A stretch of DNA of 64,000 nucleotides from Prauserella alba (GCF_024171735.1 NZ_JAMTCH010000004.1:930001-994000); one strand, 5' to 3'. Positions 35,639-44,867 are shown, counted from the stretch's first letter. The notes: generated by a model from the letters alone, not told the origin. A program made the numbers and translations.

Positions 35639-36643
35639 ATGGATCTGAAAGTCGGTTACAAGGCGTCCGCGGAGCAGTTCGGGCCGCGGGACCTGGTCGA
35701 GTTCGCGGTACGCGCCGAGGAGCTGGGTCTCGATTCGGCGATGGTGTCCGACCACTTCCTGCCGTGGCGGCACGAGGGTGGGCACGCGCCGTTCGCGCTG
35801 TCGTGGATGTCGGCGGTGGCGGAGCGCACGAATCGCGTGCAGCTCGGCACCAGCGTGCTGACGCCCACGTTCCGCTACAACCCCGCCGTGATCGCGCAGG
35901 CGTTCGCCACGATGTCGCTGCTGTCGAACGGCCGCGTCATCCTCGGGGTGGGTACGGGCGAGGCGCTCAACGAGATCGCCGTGTCCGGGCGCGAGTGGCC
36001 CGAGTTCAAGGAGCGTTTCGCCCGGCTGCGCGAGTCGGTGCGGCTGATCCGTGAGCTGTGGACGAAGGACAACGTCTCGTTCGAGGGCGACTACTACACG
36101 CTCGTCGACGCCAAGATCTACGACCGGCCGGACACTCCCGTCCCGGTCTACATCGCGGCGGGCGGACCGGTCGTGGCCAAGTACGCGGGCCGCGCGGGGG
36201 ACGGCTTCATCTGTACCTCCGGCAAGGGCATGGAGCTCTACACCGACAAGCTCCAGCCCGCCGTCGCCGACGGCGCGGCAGCCGCCGAACGCGACGCGGC
36301 CGGCATCGACCGGATGATCGAGATCAAGATGTCCTACGACCGCGATCCGGACCGGGCACTGGAGAACTGCCGGTTCTGGGCCCCGTTGTCGCTCACCCCG
36401 GAGCAGAAGCACAGCGTCACCTCGTCCGAGGAGATGGAACAGCTGGCCGACGAGCTGCCCATCGAGCAGATCGCGAAGCGCTGGATCGTCGCGTCGAACC
36501 CCGACCATGCCGTCGAGCAGATCCGGCCCTACCTCGACGCCGGCTTCAACCACCTCGTGTTCCACGGGCCCGGCCACGACCAGGAACGTTTCCTCGGCCA
36601 GCTCAGCGAGGACGTCCTGCCACGGCTACGCGCCCTGGCCTGA
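35639..36643 (+). CDS. fgd: F420-dependent glucose-6-phosphate dehydrogenase
   Basis: A 334-residue luciferase-like enzyme that oxidises glucose-6-phosphate to 6-phosphogluconolactone and reduces coenzyme F420. It matches the mycobacterial FGD1 closely: [15 protein letters not shown] at the start, [18 protein letters not shown] with the catalytic His, [39 protein letters not shown] and [14 protein letters not shown]. These include the phosphate-binding Lys/Arg regions. The ATG follows TCGAAAGG. It supplies reduced F420 for reductases elsewhere in the genome and marks the organism as an F420 user. Single-gene unit. Confidence 0.96.
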   Translation: MDLKVGYKASAEQFGPRDLVEFAVRAEELGLDSAMVSDHFLPWRHEGGHAPFALSWMSAVAERTNRVQLGTSVLTPTFRYNPAVIAQAFATMSLLSNGRVILGVGTGEALNEIAVSGREWPEFKERFARLRESVRLIRELWTKDNVSFEGDYYTLVDAKIYDRPDTPVPVYIAAGGPVVAKYAGRAGDGFICTSGKGMELYTDKLQPAVADGAAAAERDAAGIDRMIEIKMSYDRDPDRALENCRFWAPLSLTPEQKHSVTSSEEMEQLADELPIEQIAKRWIVASNPDHAVEQIRPYLDAGFNHLVFHGPGHDQERFLGQLSEDVLPRLRALA

Positions 36644-36740
36644 GTTCCACAGCCGGCAACAGCACACCACGGGCGGTCGATATCGATCGCACGAGTCCGC
36701 GCACGCCGACGCGCACGCCCATGGCCACAGCCACAGCAAC

Positions 36741-36780
36741 GGCATCGGCAACGGCATCGGCATCGGCATCGGCATCGGCG
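36741..36780. repeat. GGCATC hexanucleotide repeat
   Basis: About six copies of GGCATC with one GGCAAC interruption lie between fgd and the broken DUF222 gene. This is a simple repeat likely to vary in length between strains. No function seen. Confidence 0.7.
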
Positions 36781-36873
36781 ACATGAGGGTCGGGCCCGGA
36801 TTCCCGCCCACACGTTGCCGGCGACACACAACTCCTCCGCATCCGAACATCGGTACCCGTTTCCGGGCTGTTC

Positions 36874-38161
36874 CTAGAACGGTGGGCTGTCGTCGTTCCG
36901 CCGTTCCGGGCCGGTGGTTTGCCGCTCCGGTTGGGCGCGGAACGGCGCCGGGTCGCCGGCGTGACCGGGATCGGCGGGGTGACCACGGCGGCCGACGTCG
37001 CCGCGGTTACCGGGACCATCGGGGCGACTGGGATCGGCGGGGCGGTTGGAGTCGCCGGGGTGGGCGGGCTGTGCGTTCGCCTGGTGTGGTCGTGGCGGGG
37101 TGAGGACGGGTTCGCGGCGGCCGGTGTAGGTCGCTCCGTGTGGCGTCGTGACCCGGCTGATGCCGCGGGCCGGGTCGTACTCGGTGTTCCAGCCGGGCGG
37201 GTCGGTGGCACCAGGGCATGACGCATTCCCGGTCTCGCACCCGCACCAGATCCCGGATCACCGCACTGGGCCGCCGCCGAGTACGACCCAGATCGACCGG
37301 CTCACCCGTGCCGGGGTCGCACAGCACGGCCCGCCAGGTGCTGCGGGCGTTGGTCATGATCTCCCGCGCGATCGGCGCCGGAATCGGTCCGTAGCCGTCG
37401 AGCTCGCACCCCTCATCAGACATCGTCAGGGCCGTATCCACCGGAAGGTGCAGATAGACCATGGCCGCCGCCTCCGGCGCCGTCACGCCCGGATGACGCC
37501 CCAGCAGCAGATCCGCGGTCACGTCCGCACGCAGTTGTTCCAGGGTGCGCCCGTCGCCACCATGACGCAGTGACCGTGCCATCCCATCGACCCGCGAATA
37601 GCAGGCCGCCGCAACCTCCGCGGGCAGGCTCGCCTCCAACGTAGACATCGCATGCTCGCCCGGCGTGAGCTCCAACTTCCGCTCCACCCGCGCCCGCCGC
37701 GCCCGTTCGGTGTGCCCGCCGGGGTCGACCTTCTCCACCAACCGGCGTGCCCGTTGGGCCAGGTTTCCCGGCTGCCACGCCGTTTCCGGCGCCTCCGCCA
37801 GCTTGTCGGCCAGCAGACCGTCGACCTGCCGGGCCGCGTCATCATCGAGCGGATCGACCACGGTCAACACCCGCCGCGCTCCGTACGCCCCGAGTTCGCC
37901 GGCGCGCATCGATGCGAGCAGCTGCGGCATCCGCCGCGTCAACGACTTGCCGTCGGCGATACGACGTTCGACCTCACGGATCGAGACCCGCAACACCGGG
38001 GTCAGCTCCTCCGCCAACCCACGATCGTCACCCACCACCGCCGAGAGGTCGGCCAGTAGAGCCAGCTCTTCAGCGTCGAGACCCGCCCGCCGAACCCGCA
38101 AGCCCCGCAACTGCTCGATCCTGTCACCAACACCGCCGTCACCAACTCTGTCGTCCCCCAT
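36874..38161 (-). pseudogene. DUF222 HNH endonuclease (13E12/REP type), HNH core deleted
   Basis: The DUF222 part is intact from about ATG 38161: LDAEELALLADLSAV, RRVLTVVDPLDDDAARQVD, and the pre-HNH VIRDLVRVRDRECVMPWCHRPA. Normally about 34 residues of HNH core (C-D-x-DH ... LCRRHHRLKH) follow. Here one base after the CHRPA codons the sequence jumps, in a new frame, to GWNTEYDPARGISRVTTP, the usual post-HNH tail, which stays open to a TAG at 36874 and ends DDSPPF. A deletion of roughly 100 bases at 37192-37198 thus removed the catalytic site and shifted the frame. Such genes are multicopy in actinomycetes and behave as selfish elements. Confidence 0.82.
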
Positions 38162-39070
38162 GCCATCCACAACACCCACACTATCGAACCCATGATCGAA
38201 TACACCAGGACACGATGGAGTGAACCGACGCCGGTCACCCGAACCGAAAGCTCGACTGAAGCGACAACTCCGGTCCGGCCCAGCGCGTGGCCGATCGATC
38301 CGGCGCCGGACACCTCGACCTACAGATTGACCTGCACCGCGACCTACACCTCGACCTGAACACCGGCCCGACAACGCGCTCCGGAAGTGTGGCTGGCCCT
38401 GGCAGCGAAAAGGCCGCGACGAAGGTCGACCACCTCGGTTCGACCCCGTTGGCCAAAATCCCACGGAATGCGCCACGGACCGCGGTACGTACTTGAACCA
38501 AAGGGCACATCGTCACCGACCAGGAAGCTTTCGCCGAGCTACGCAAGCACGGCAACGGCATTGTCGACCACGCGACCGCGGCCGAGATCCGCGCGACGCT
38601 CATGCCGTTCGTCCGCGAGCACGGGGAAACGCGAGTCGATTCCGGAGTTCATCACCGGCCGAACACGCCCGGCCGTTCGCCGTCTACCACCGAGCCCCGC
38701 CGTTCGCCGTCTACCACCGAACGGCGGGGCGTTTCGAGTACCGGAGTGAACACCACACCACCACGAGACGGAGCTGTGTGGGTACCTCGCCTGCGAACCC
38801 CGAGACCCGAACCGGCTGCAGCCTGACTGCGAACAGCGACGTGCCGTCCGGCGACAGCGGATACGTGCCGGATACAGGTCACGCCGGCACAGGAGGCAGC
38901 CGACGTCGAGGGGTACCGATCCCACAGACCTGCCGTGGGGCGTTGCTATCCAAGGAGACGCGGCCCGTGTGCTCCTCACCCGGGCGGCATCCGACCGTTC
39001 ATCCCCGTGACCGATTCCGCTTCGGCGGATCGTCGTCGGCGGACACGACATACCGGCCGACATCCACGCG
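38162..39070. other. gene-poor stretch with a degenerate coding fragment
   Basis: Nine hundred bases without a credible intact gene. A short open stretch (38497-38826, plus strand) reads like a fragment of a real protein near its start, EAFAELRKHGNGIVDHATAA then IRATLMPFVREHGET, before turning into repeat-derived sequence. It has no start codon at its beginning and I recognise no family. The remainder is Arg/Pro-coding in all frames. Confidence 0.5.
38672..38720. repeat. 22-bp direct repeat, two copies 27 bp apart
   Basis: The 22-base unit beginning GCCGTTCGCCGTCTACC occurs exactly at 38672-38693 and 38699-38720, followed by an inverted AACGGCGGGGC echo. It lies just after the degenerate coding fragment and could be a scar of replication slippage or the edge of a lost element. 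Confidence 0.75.
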
Positions 39071-40402
39071 TCAGCCGATGCCCTCCGGCCACAGCGGGGA
39101 CGCAGACCCCTGTGCCGGCACGTCGACATCGGGAAGGTGCGGCTCCCGATCCGACCATGCGGCGGCCTGCAACCGGGCTCGCACGATCTGAGCGGAGTGC
39201 GGATGCCCGCTGGGCTCCGGCGGCACGTCGAGGCCGACCCGCCTGTCCGCGGTCAGGTCCTTCACGAAACGCACCACCGCGTCCGGCTCCGGCAGCAGCT
39301 CGGTGCCGTACCAGGCGCGGATCACGAGATCCTCGCCGGAGTGCGTCTCCGCACCCACGGCCCAGCCGGTGCGACCGTCCCAGACGAGCGCCACCTCGCG
39401 ACCCTCCAGACCGGGCAGCTCCCCGTCGAGCGCGATGTAGGCCGTGGCGGTGAGATCGTCGACGTCGGACCACGCCGCGGCCGCTTCGAGCCCGAGCCCC
39501 GCTGCGACGACCTCGACGTACCGGCGCAGCCCACGCTGGGTGCTGTCGAGGTCGATGCCGGCCAACCCGCTCGTGGCCATGTTCCGGTCGCCTGCCGCAT
39601 GGTGCACGGCATCGCACACGGAGTCGAACCACACGATCGGCCCTTCGGGTGCGACCAGCTGCACGACCCGGCGCACCTGCCTGCCCGCGACCACGGCGAC
39701 ACTGCCGCGCCCGTCGGTCGCACGCCGGGCCGCACGCAGCAACAGCTCGACACCGGCCACACTGCAGAACTCGACCGCCGACATGTCGACCACCAGCCGG
39801 TACCCGCCCTGGTCGGCGGCACTGTCCAATTCCCGGCGCACGATCGGCACGGTGAGCAGGTCGAGCTCCCCGCCGATCTCACAGATCTCCACGCCCTGCC
39901 CGTGCCGGACCCGACGAACCCGCACGGACTGTCCCACCGGCTCGCCGTCGCCGCACTCCGAACTCCGGTACTGCGCCCTCGGGGAGTTCCGATATTCCGA
40001 TTTCTGGTGCCGGGCCGTCTGGTGCTGGGTTTTCTGATTCTGGGCCGTCTGGTTCTGAGCCGCCTGGTGACGCGAAGCCTGGTACGGCATCGTCCCGTGC
40101 AGCTCCGTCCCGTGCAGCTCCGTCCCGTGCAGCGCCGTCTCATGCAGCGCCGTCTCATACAGCGCCGTGTCGTGCGCTGCTGTCTCGTGCAGCGCACGCT
40201 CGTGGGGTGTCCGCTCGAGCGCCCTGTCGAGCGGCGCCGCCGCTCCGCGCCCCGCCTTCCGATGCCCCGGCATCGGAAGGCGTGACACCTCGTCGTGCCT
40301 CGGCTCCGTGCTTTCCGGCCTGGTGTACCCCTGCCTGGCGTTCCCTGAAATCCCCTGCTCCGCGTTGCCGCGCCCCGAGCCGATCACGATCTCATGACTC
40401 AT
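39071..40402 (-). CDS. STAS-domain protein with pentapeptide-repeat tail and DUF6292-like C-terminus
   Basis: A 443-residue protein in three parts. Residues about 60-150 are low-complexity: a five-residue repeat of the type ALHET/ELHGT, then a Gln/Asn/Thr-rich run. A STAS domain follows (EICEIGGELDLLTVPIVRRE, then DMSAVEFCSVAGVELLL with the usual phosphorylatable Ser position after the Asp), as in anti-sigma-factor antagonists. The last 140 residues (RGLRRYVEVVAAGLGLEAA through WYGTELLPEPDAVVRFVKDL) resemble the actinobacterial DUF6292 domain. It could act in a partner-switching stress circuit; no sigma or anti-sigma gene is near. Expression may vary with the repeat. Confidence 0.8.
   Translation of the reverse strand: MSHEIVIGSGRGNAEQGISGNARQGYTRPESTEPRHDEVSRLPMPGHRKAGRGAAAPLDRALERTPHERALHETAAHDTALYETALHETALHGTELHGTELHGTMPYQASRHQAAQNQTAQNQKTQHQTARHQKSEYRNSPRAQYRSSECGDGEPVGQSVRVRRVRHGQGVEICEIGGELDLLTVPIVRRELDSAADQGGYRLVVDMSAVEFCSVAGVELLLRAARRATDGRGSVAVVAGRQVRRVVQLVAPEGPIVWFDSVCDAVHHAAGDRNMATSGLAGIDLDSTQRGLRRYVEVVAAGLGLEAAAAWSDVDDLTATAYIALDGELPGLEGREVALVWDGRTGWAVGAETHSGEDLVIRAWYGTELLPEPDAVVRFVKDLTADRRVGLDVPPEPSGHPHSAQIVRARLQAAAWSDREPHLPDVDVPAQGSASPLWPEGIG
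40091..40195. repeat. 15-bp coding tandem repeat, seven copies
   Basis: Seven units of 15 bases (plus-strand form CGTCCCGTGCAGCTC and variants) lie within the STAS gene. The first two are identical and the rest diverge by a few bases each. Being a multiple of three, copy-number change would add or remove five residues without a frameshift. Confidence 0.85.
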
Positions 40403-40702
40403 AGATGTACTGCTCCCCCTCGGGCCATGAAGTGTCGTGAAACCGAACAGCCCCCTACGAGTGAACGGCTACCCACGACGCCCCTTCGAAAGCCGACTCA
40501 TTCGATCGACAATCGATCAACGTTCGGCCGGTATACGTTCGCCTGGCCGCTGACACCACAGCAGCCACGCCTCGTTCAAGATAGTCGGATTCGCCCGGTC
40601 GTGCATCACCCGTTCAGACGTATCTCGCGAGTAGTTTTCGCAGGTGAGGCACCGCAGTGTGCACTAAGTCAAACTGTTGAGAAATCACCGGAAGTCGCGA
40701 TG

Positions 40703-40731
40703 GAAGAAACTTCTTCAGTTCGATTATGAAC
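40703..40731. promoter_or_regulatory. two adjacent palindromes upstream of lexA
   Basis: GAAGAA-AC-TTCTTC (40703-40716) is perfect. GTTC-N6-GAAC follows at about 40718-40731. They stand in AT-richer DNA in the divergent region and could be operators. The regulator is unknown. Confidence 0.35.
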
Positions 40732-40772
40732 CTTCTGGACGGTGTTCGGTCACCATCGATCAAGCATCGGTC

Positions 40773-40799
40773 TTTACATTTCACCCCGGCGCATAGAAT
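40773..40799 (+). promoter_or_regulatory. possible sigma-70-type promoter
   Basis: TTTACA (40773-40778) and TAGAAT (40794-40799) resemble -35 and -10 boxes, with a short 15-base spacer. Transcription would start about 110 bases before lexA. Confidence 0.3.
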
Positions 40800-40913
40800 G
40801 CACACCAGCAACACTGGGTAGTTACTCGGACGCTCCACGCGGCGGGCACGTGTCCCTGGTATCGCCCGTGATGTCGACGGCGGCACGTCCGGACGCGATC
40901 ACCGGCGGTTACG

Positions 40914-41585
40914 ATGCGGCGCGTGACGACCCACGGCGACCACGACCTCTTCGGCGACCTCGACGCGTCCGCGCTACCCGAACGGCAGCAGCACATCCTG
41001 GCCACCATTCGCGACCGCGTCGTGGCCGACGGCTACGCACCCACCACCAGGGAGATCGCCGAGGCGGTCGGATTGCGGTCGTCGTCCTCGGTCTCGAAAC
41101 ATCTCGCGGCGTTGGAGGACAAGGGATTCCTGCGCCGCAGCCCGTCGGTGTCGCGCCCCATCGACGTGCGGACGTTCCTGCGCGGCACCGCGGAACCCGA
41201 GTCCGCAGAAGCCTCGGTGCCCGTGCCGGTCGTCGGCGACATCGCCGCGGGTACGCCGATCCTGGCCGAGGAGCACGCCGACGACATGCTCTCGCTGCCC
41301 AGGGAACTCACCGGCCGCGGCACGGTGTTCGGCCTGCGCGTACGCGGCGAGTCGATGATCGACGCTGCGATCTGCGACGGCGACATCGTCGTGGTCCGCC
41401 GCCAGCACGAGGCCCACTCCGGGCAGATCGTCGCCGCCATGCTCGATGACGAGGCGACCGTGAAGGTGTACCGCAACCGGGGCGGCCACGTGCTCCTCGA
41501 ACCGCGCAACGCCGACTACGACGTCATCGACGGCGACGAGGCCGTGATCCTCGGCGTCGTGGTCTCGGTGCTGCGTAACGTCTGA
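40914..41585 (+). CDS. lexA: SOS-response repressor LexA
   Basis: A 223-residue repressor. The winged-helix DNA-binding domain has PTTREIAEAVGLRSSSSVSKHL. The self-cleavage Ala-Gly bond is in GDIAAGTP. The catalytic Ser lies in VRGESMIDA and the Lys in EATVKVYR of the S24 peptidase domain. RecA-stimulated self-cleavage frees the SOS genes after DNA damage. The ATG at 40914 gives a start like other actinobacterial LexA proteins; a GTG at 40923 is also possible. No clear SOS box was seen upstream, which is unusual for an autoregulated gene. Its mycobacterial neighbours (nrdR and others) are absent. Confidence 0.95.
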   Translation: MRRVTTHGDHDLFGDLDASALPERQQHILATIRDRVVADGYAPTTREIAEAVGLRSSSSVSKHLAALEDKGFLRRSPSVSRPIDVRTFLRGTAEPESAEASVPVPVVGDIAAGTPILAEEHADDMLSLPRELTGRGTVFGLRVRGESMIDAAICDGDIVVVRRQHEAHSGQIVAAMLDDEATVKVYRNRGGHVLLEPRNADYDVIDGDEAVILGVVVSVLRNV

Positions 41586-41625
41586 CGAACCCGCGGCGTC
41601 CGGGACCCGGCAACCCGGTCACGGG

Positions 41626-42234
41626 TCAGCTTTGACCGGAGCGAGACCTGCGGCGTTCGTGGAACCGGGCCACGCGCACGCGGTTGCCGCAGATCGCCGG
41701 GTTGCACCAACGGCGTCGCGGGTGCGCGGGCAGGAACAGCAGGATGCAGAAGTCCGCCTCGCAGTTGCGTACGGTCTCCACCCGCTCGTCGGCGAGCAGC
41801 TCCGCGACGGATTCGGCCAGCGCCGCGGCGATACGCGTGCCGCGCGGTCCGTCGTGTGCGACCGAGAGCCTGGGCCGTCCCTCGCCGTCCCTGACGAGCT
41901 CACGTCGCAGCGGAGCGGCTCGCATCGCGTCGTTGATCGCGCGCAGGTCACGCGTCGCCGGTGGGTCACCGCGGCGAGCACGCGCGATCGCCGACGCGGC
42001 GTGATCCCTGAGGTCGCGGACCGCCTCGAGATCCGCACGCGTCGGCGATCGGAGGTGCGACTCGGCCACTGTGGTCAGTCGGCCGTGGGCCGGTAGGTCC
42101 TGCTCACACGAGAGCCAGTGCCGCATGGCGGCCAGATCCGCCAGGAAGTCGAACTCCTGGTCCGGCAACCGGGCGCGGGTGTTGACCAGATCCAGTGCCA
42201 GTGGTTCTCCCACCAACGGCCCCAGCTCGCCCAT
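41626..42234 (-). CDS. CGNR zinc-finger (ABATE domain) protein
   Basis: A 202-residue regulator-like protein. The N-terminal ABATE domain (PLALDLVNTRARLPDQEFDFL) is followed by an alpha-helical linker. The C-terminal zinc finger has cysteines in VRNCEADFC and RRRWCNPAICGNRVRVARF, the CGNR motif of the family. It is thought to bind DNA in actinomycetes, including stress-linked regulators, but its target is unknown. It converges with lexA (40 bases between stops) and is followed upstream by the PhoD gene on the same strand, from which a hairpin separates it. Confidence 0.85.
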   Translation of the reverse strand: MGELGPLVGEPLALDLVNTRARLPDQEFDFLADLAAMRHWLSCEQDLPAHGRLTTVAESHLRSPTRADLEAVRDLRDHAASAIARARRGDPPATRDLRAINDAMRAAPLRRELVRDGEGRPRLSVAHDGPRGTRIAAALAESVAELLADERVETVRNCEADFCILLFLPAHPRRRWCNPAICGNRVRVARFHERRRSRSGQS

Positions 42235-42299
42235 CCGATAATGCTACATATCGGAATTGACCCGTTAATTGCCGGCGGCTAACGTGGCTTCTCCGGTGC

Positions 42300-42332
42300 C
42301 GCTGTCTGCCGTGCAGGGGGAGGCAGACAGCG
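42300..42332 (-). terminator. hairpin after phoD-like gene
   Basis: An 11-bp perfect inverted repeat (42300-42310 and 42322-42332) with an 11-base loop lies 18 bases past the phosphatase stop on the minus strand. Confidence 0.65.
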
Positions 42333-42349
42333 GCCGCCACCGGCCCGAG

Positions 42350-43975
42350 TCAGCGCCGCCGCACGCCCGGCGTACCTGCCTCGATCTCGAAGGACGCATC
42401 GGTGCGCAGCGCCGCGTCCTTCTTCGAGACGAAGTCGACCACCTGGTAGTCGGCCACGTAGCGATCCTTCGACACGTGACAGGACACGTAGCCGCGGCGA
42501 TCGCAGTGGTACTTCGTGTGCGGGTTCTCGGCGGTGATCACGTCGCCCGGGTCGTTGCTGCCGGTACCGTCGCCGTTCGACGTGATCGACGTGGTGACGA
42601 ACTCGCTGGCCACCACCGGGGTGTCGGGCTTCTCGAAGTCGCGGCGCAGGTCATTGACCCAGTGCTTGTGGACGTCGCCGGTGAGCACCACGACGTTGTC
42701 GATGCCGTGCTCCTCGACGTAGCCGAGGATGCGGTCGCGGGAGGCGCGGTAGCCGTCCCAGCCGTCGTTGTAGCCGCCCGGGTCCTCGCCCTCCACCTCG
42801 TCCATGCTGGCGAAATAGATCTGCTGCGGCACGACGTTCCACGTCGACCGCGAGTTCTCGAAGCCCTTCTCCAGCCAGGTGTGCTGCTCGTCGCCGAGCA
42901 TGTTCGTCTTCCACTGGTCGGGCCCCGACACCTGCGAGGTGTCGTTGTACGGCTGGTCGTCCCGGTACTGCCGGGAGTCGAGCACGCTGAACGTGGCCGT
43001 GTCGCCGTAGCGGAAGCGCCGGTACAGCGGCAGGTGCGTGTCGACCGGCTTGCGGAACCGGCGCAGCGGCATGTGCTCCCAGTACGCCTGGTACGCGGCG
43101 GCGCGCCGCTCGGCGAACGCCTTCCGGCTGCCGTTGCCCTGGTCCGGGTCGTCGTTCTCCGGGACGAGGTCGGCGTAGTTGTTGTCGGTCTCGTGGTCGT
43201 CCCAGGTGACGACGAACGGCGACACCGAGTGCACCAGCTGCAGGTCGCCGTCGGTCTTGTACTGCGCGTGCCGCTGCCGGTACTCGCCCAGCTCGTTCAT
43301 CTCGTCGCCCGCGTGGGTGCGCACGTCACCGTTCACACCCGCGGCGTACTCGTACAGGTAGTCACCGAGGTGGAACACCAGGTCCGGCCGCTCTTCGGCC
43401 ATGTGCCGGTACGCCGTGAAGTAGCCCTGCTCCCAATTGGAGCACGACGCGAACGCGAAATGCAGCTCCGGCGACGTGCCAGGGGCGGGCGCGGTACGCG
43501 TGCGGCCGGTCTGCGAGATCTCCCCGCCGACGCGGAAGCGGTAGAAGTACTCGTGGTGCGGTTCGAGGCCGCGCACGTCGGCGTGCACCGTGTGCGCCTC
43601 CTCCGGCAGAGCCCGCTCCGTGCCACGGTCGACGACCTTGCTGAACTTCTCGTCCAGCGCGATCTCCCACTCCACGGGGACGATGCGGCCGGGCATGCCG
43701 CCGTCGAAGTCGAGCGGCTTGGGCGCCAGGCGCGTCCACAGCACGACGCCGTCGGGCAGCGGGTCGCCCGAGGCGAGGCCCAGCTGGAACGGATCGGTCA
43801 CGCGGCGGGACGACGCCGCGGCGGCGGGCCCGGCGGACGTGCCCGTGCCGAGCAGCACGGCACCGGCGCCGACACCGGCCATGCCGCCGAGGAAGCCGCG
43901 GCGGGAGACCGGCCCCGAGGCAGCCGGCCGGTTGCTGTCGTGGTCACTGCTCGGGCGATGACGTGGCGGGAACAT
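42350..43975 (-). CDS. phoD: Tat-exported PhoD-family alkaline phosphatase
   Basis: A 541-residue secreted phosphodiesterase/phosphatase. The twin-arginine signal SRRGFLG is at 24-30, followed by a hydrophobic stretch and an AAAA cleavage region. After an N-terminal beta domain, the PhoD metallophosphatase motifs appear: FAFASCSNWEQGY, VFHLGDYLYEY, TWDDHETDNNY and VVLTGDVHKHWV, which supply the iron and calcium ligands. It releases phosphate from organic esters outside the cell. The ATG follows GGAGG. It is a single-gene unit and would be expected under phosphate control, though I see no clear PhoP box upstream. Confidence 0.94.
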   Translation of the reverse strand: MFPPRHRPSSDHDSNRPAASGPVSRRGFLGGMAGVGAGAVLLGTGTSAGPAAAASSRRVTDPFQLGLASGDPLPDGVVLWTRLAPKPLDFDGGMPGRIVPVEWEIALDEKFSKVVDRGTERALPEEAHTVHADVRGLEPHHEYFYRFRVGGEISQTGRTRTAPAPGTSPELHFAFASCSNWEQGYFTAYRHMAEERPDLVFHLGDYLYEYAAGVNGDVRTHAGDEMNELGEYRQRHAQYKTDGDLQLVHSVSPFVVTWDDHETDNNYADLVPENDDPDQGNGSRKAFAERRAAAYQAYWEHMPLRRFRKPVDTHLPLYRRFRYGDTATFSVLDSRQYRDDQPYNDTSQVSGPDQWKTNMLGDEQHTWLEKGFENSRSTWNVVPQQIYFASMDEVEGEDPGGYNDGWDGYRASRDRILGYVEEHGIDNVVVLTGDVHKHWVNDLRRDFEKPDTPVVASEFVTTSITSNGDGTGSNDPGDVITAENPHTKYHCDRRGYVSCHVSKDRYVADYQVVDFVSKKDAALRTDASFEIEAGTPGVRRR

Positions 43976-44087
43976 CGAACCTCCTGGAACGGGAACCGGG
44001 TTGGCTCAGCACGGCCCAGGAAAACCGCTTACCGTGAACGCACGGTGGCGCTGCGGTAGTGCTTGATCAACACCCGCGCGTCACATT

Positions 44088-44140
44088 CGGATCCCGGGGG
44101 TCGTGTTGCGGATCCCGGGGGCGTGCTGCGGATCGCGCAC
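44088..44140. repeat. imperfect 20-21-bp tandem repeat
   Basis: Two copies of CGGATCCCGGGGG plus a GTGTTG/GTGCTG tail, and a third partial one, lie between the PhoD and TetR genes. The units contain adjoining BamHI and SmaI palindromes. No role seen. Confidence 0.65.
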
Positions 44141-44173
44141 CGCCGCCGCAACCGCAACACACGGCGGGCCCGG

Positions 44174-44794
44174 TCAGCCCAGCAGCCGGTCGACGAGGTC
44201 GGCCCAGCCGGTTTCGAGCCGTTCGAGTGGCAGTCCCCGCTGGGCCGTCAGGTGGGACGTGAGTGCCGAGTCGACGAAGCTCAGCAGTGTGTGGGCGAGC
44301 AGTTCGGGGTCACCGCCCGTGCTCTGCACCCCCGCCGAGCTCAACAGCATCGCCAGGTGGGTGTGCCGCAGCCGGACCGACGGCGTGACGAACCGGCGTT
44401 CGGGTTTGCCCTCCGCGGCGAGGTACAGCTCGCGGTGCGCCGCATCGTGGCGCAACGCAGCGGGGCCGAACGCGTGGAGACGCTCGCGCGCGGGGGCACC
44501 GGGGCCGAGCGGTGGCTCGCCTTCGAGGAACCCGGACTGGAACCGCGCCTCGACGTGATCCAGCAGGGCCTGCAACAGGCCGATGCGGTCGCCGAACCTG
44601 CGGAACACGGTGCCCTTGCCGACCTCGGCCGCGGTGGCGACGGCGTCCATGGTCAGCCGCTCGACGCCGTGCTCGTCGGCGAGCCGCGCGGCTGCTGCGA
44701 GCAGCCGGGCGCGATTCCGTACGGCATCGGCGCGCAGTCGGGGTTCCTCGCCGACCGGGGTCAGCGGGAGGACGTGTCGCTGGGGCACGTCCAC
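44174..44794 (-). CDS. TetR-family transcriptional regulator
   Basis: A 206-residue TetR repressor. The helix-turn-helix is in the first 60 residues: LLAAAARLADEHGVERLTM, then VATAAEVGKGTVFRRFGDR. A long alpha-helical ligand-binding domain follows. The GTG at 44794 (VDVPQRH) is preferred because it keeps the divergent control region free; the open frame reaches 44860 without a ribosome site. It diverges from the FMN reductase gene, the usual arrangement for a TetR repressor and its target, so it probably controls that reductase. Confidence 0.85.
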   Translation of the reverse strand: MDVPQRHVLPLTPVGEEPRLRADAVRNRARLLAAAARLADEHGVERLTMDAVATAAEVGKGTVFRRFGDRIGLLQALLDHVEARFQSGFLEGEPPLGPGAPARERLHAFGPAALRHDAAHRELYLAAEGKPERRFVTPSVRLRHTHLAMLLSSAGVQSTGGDPELLAHTLLSFVDSALTSHLTAQRGLPLERLETGWADLVDRLLG

Positions 44795-44867
44795 CGACGA
44801 TAGCGGCTGCCCGGACCTCCGAGGCGCGGACGGCGACGCACGGCGGGTTGCCCACACCACTAAAGAT

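Larger units (their letters stand above)
40403..40913. other. AT-richer intergenic region upstream of lexA
   Basis: About 510 bases separate the divergent STAS and lexA genes. Local GC is visibly lower than elsewhere. It holds two adjacent small palindromes (40703-40731), a possible promoter (40773-40799), and no convincing gene. I looked for an actinobacterial SOS box (TCGAAC-N4-GTTCGA) and did not find one. Confidence 0.55.

Noticed and set aside
36603-37226. Minus-strand frame at the end of the DUF222 locus with a DADADAVADA run
   Set aside because: The run is only the GGCATC hexanucleotide repeat read through. The frame is not the one that continues the DUF222 tail.
40394-40729. Possible small plus-strand gene upstream of lexA
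   Set aside because: No ribosome site, overlaps the STAS start and the palindromes, and its translation lacks the codon bias of real genes here.
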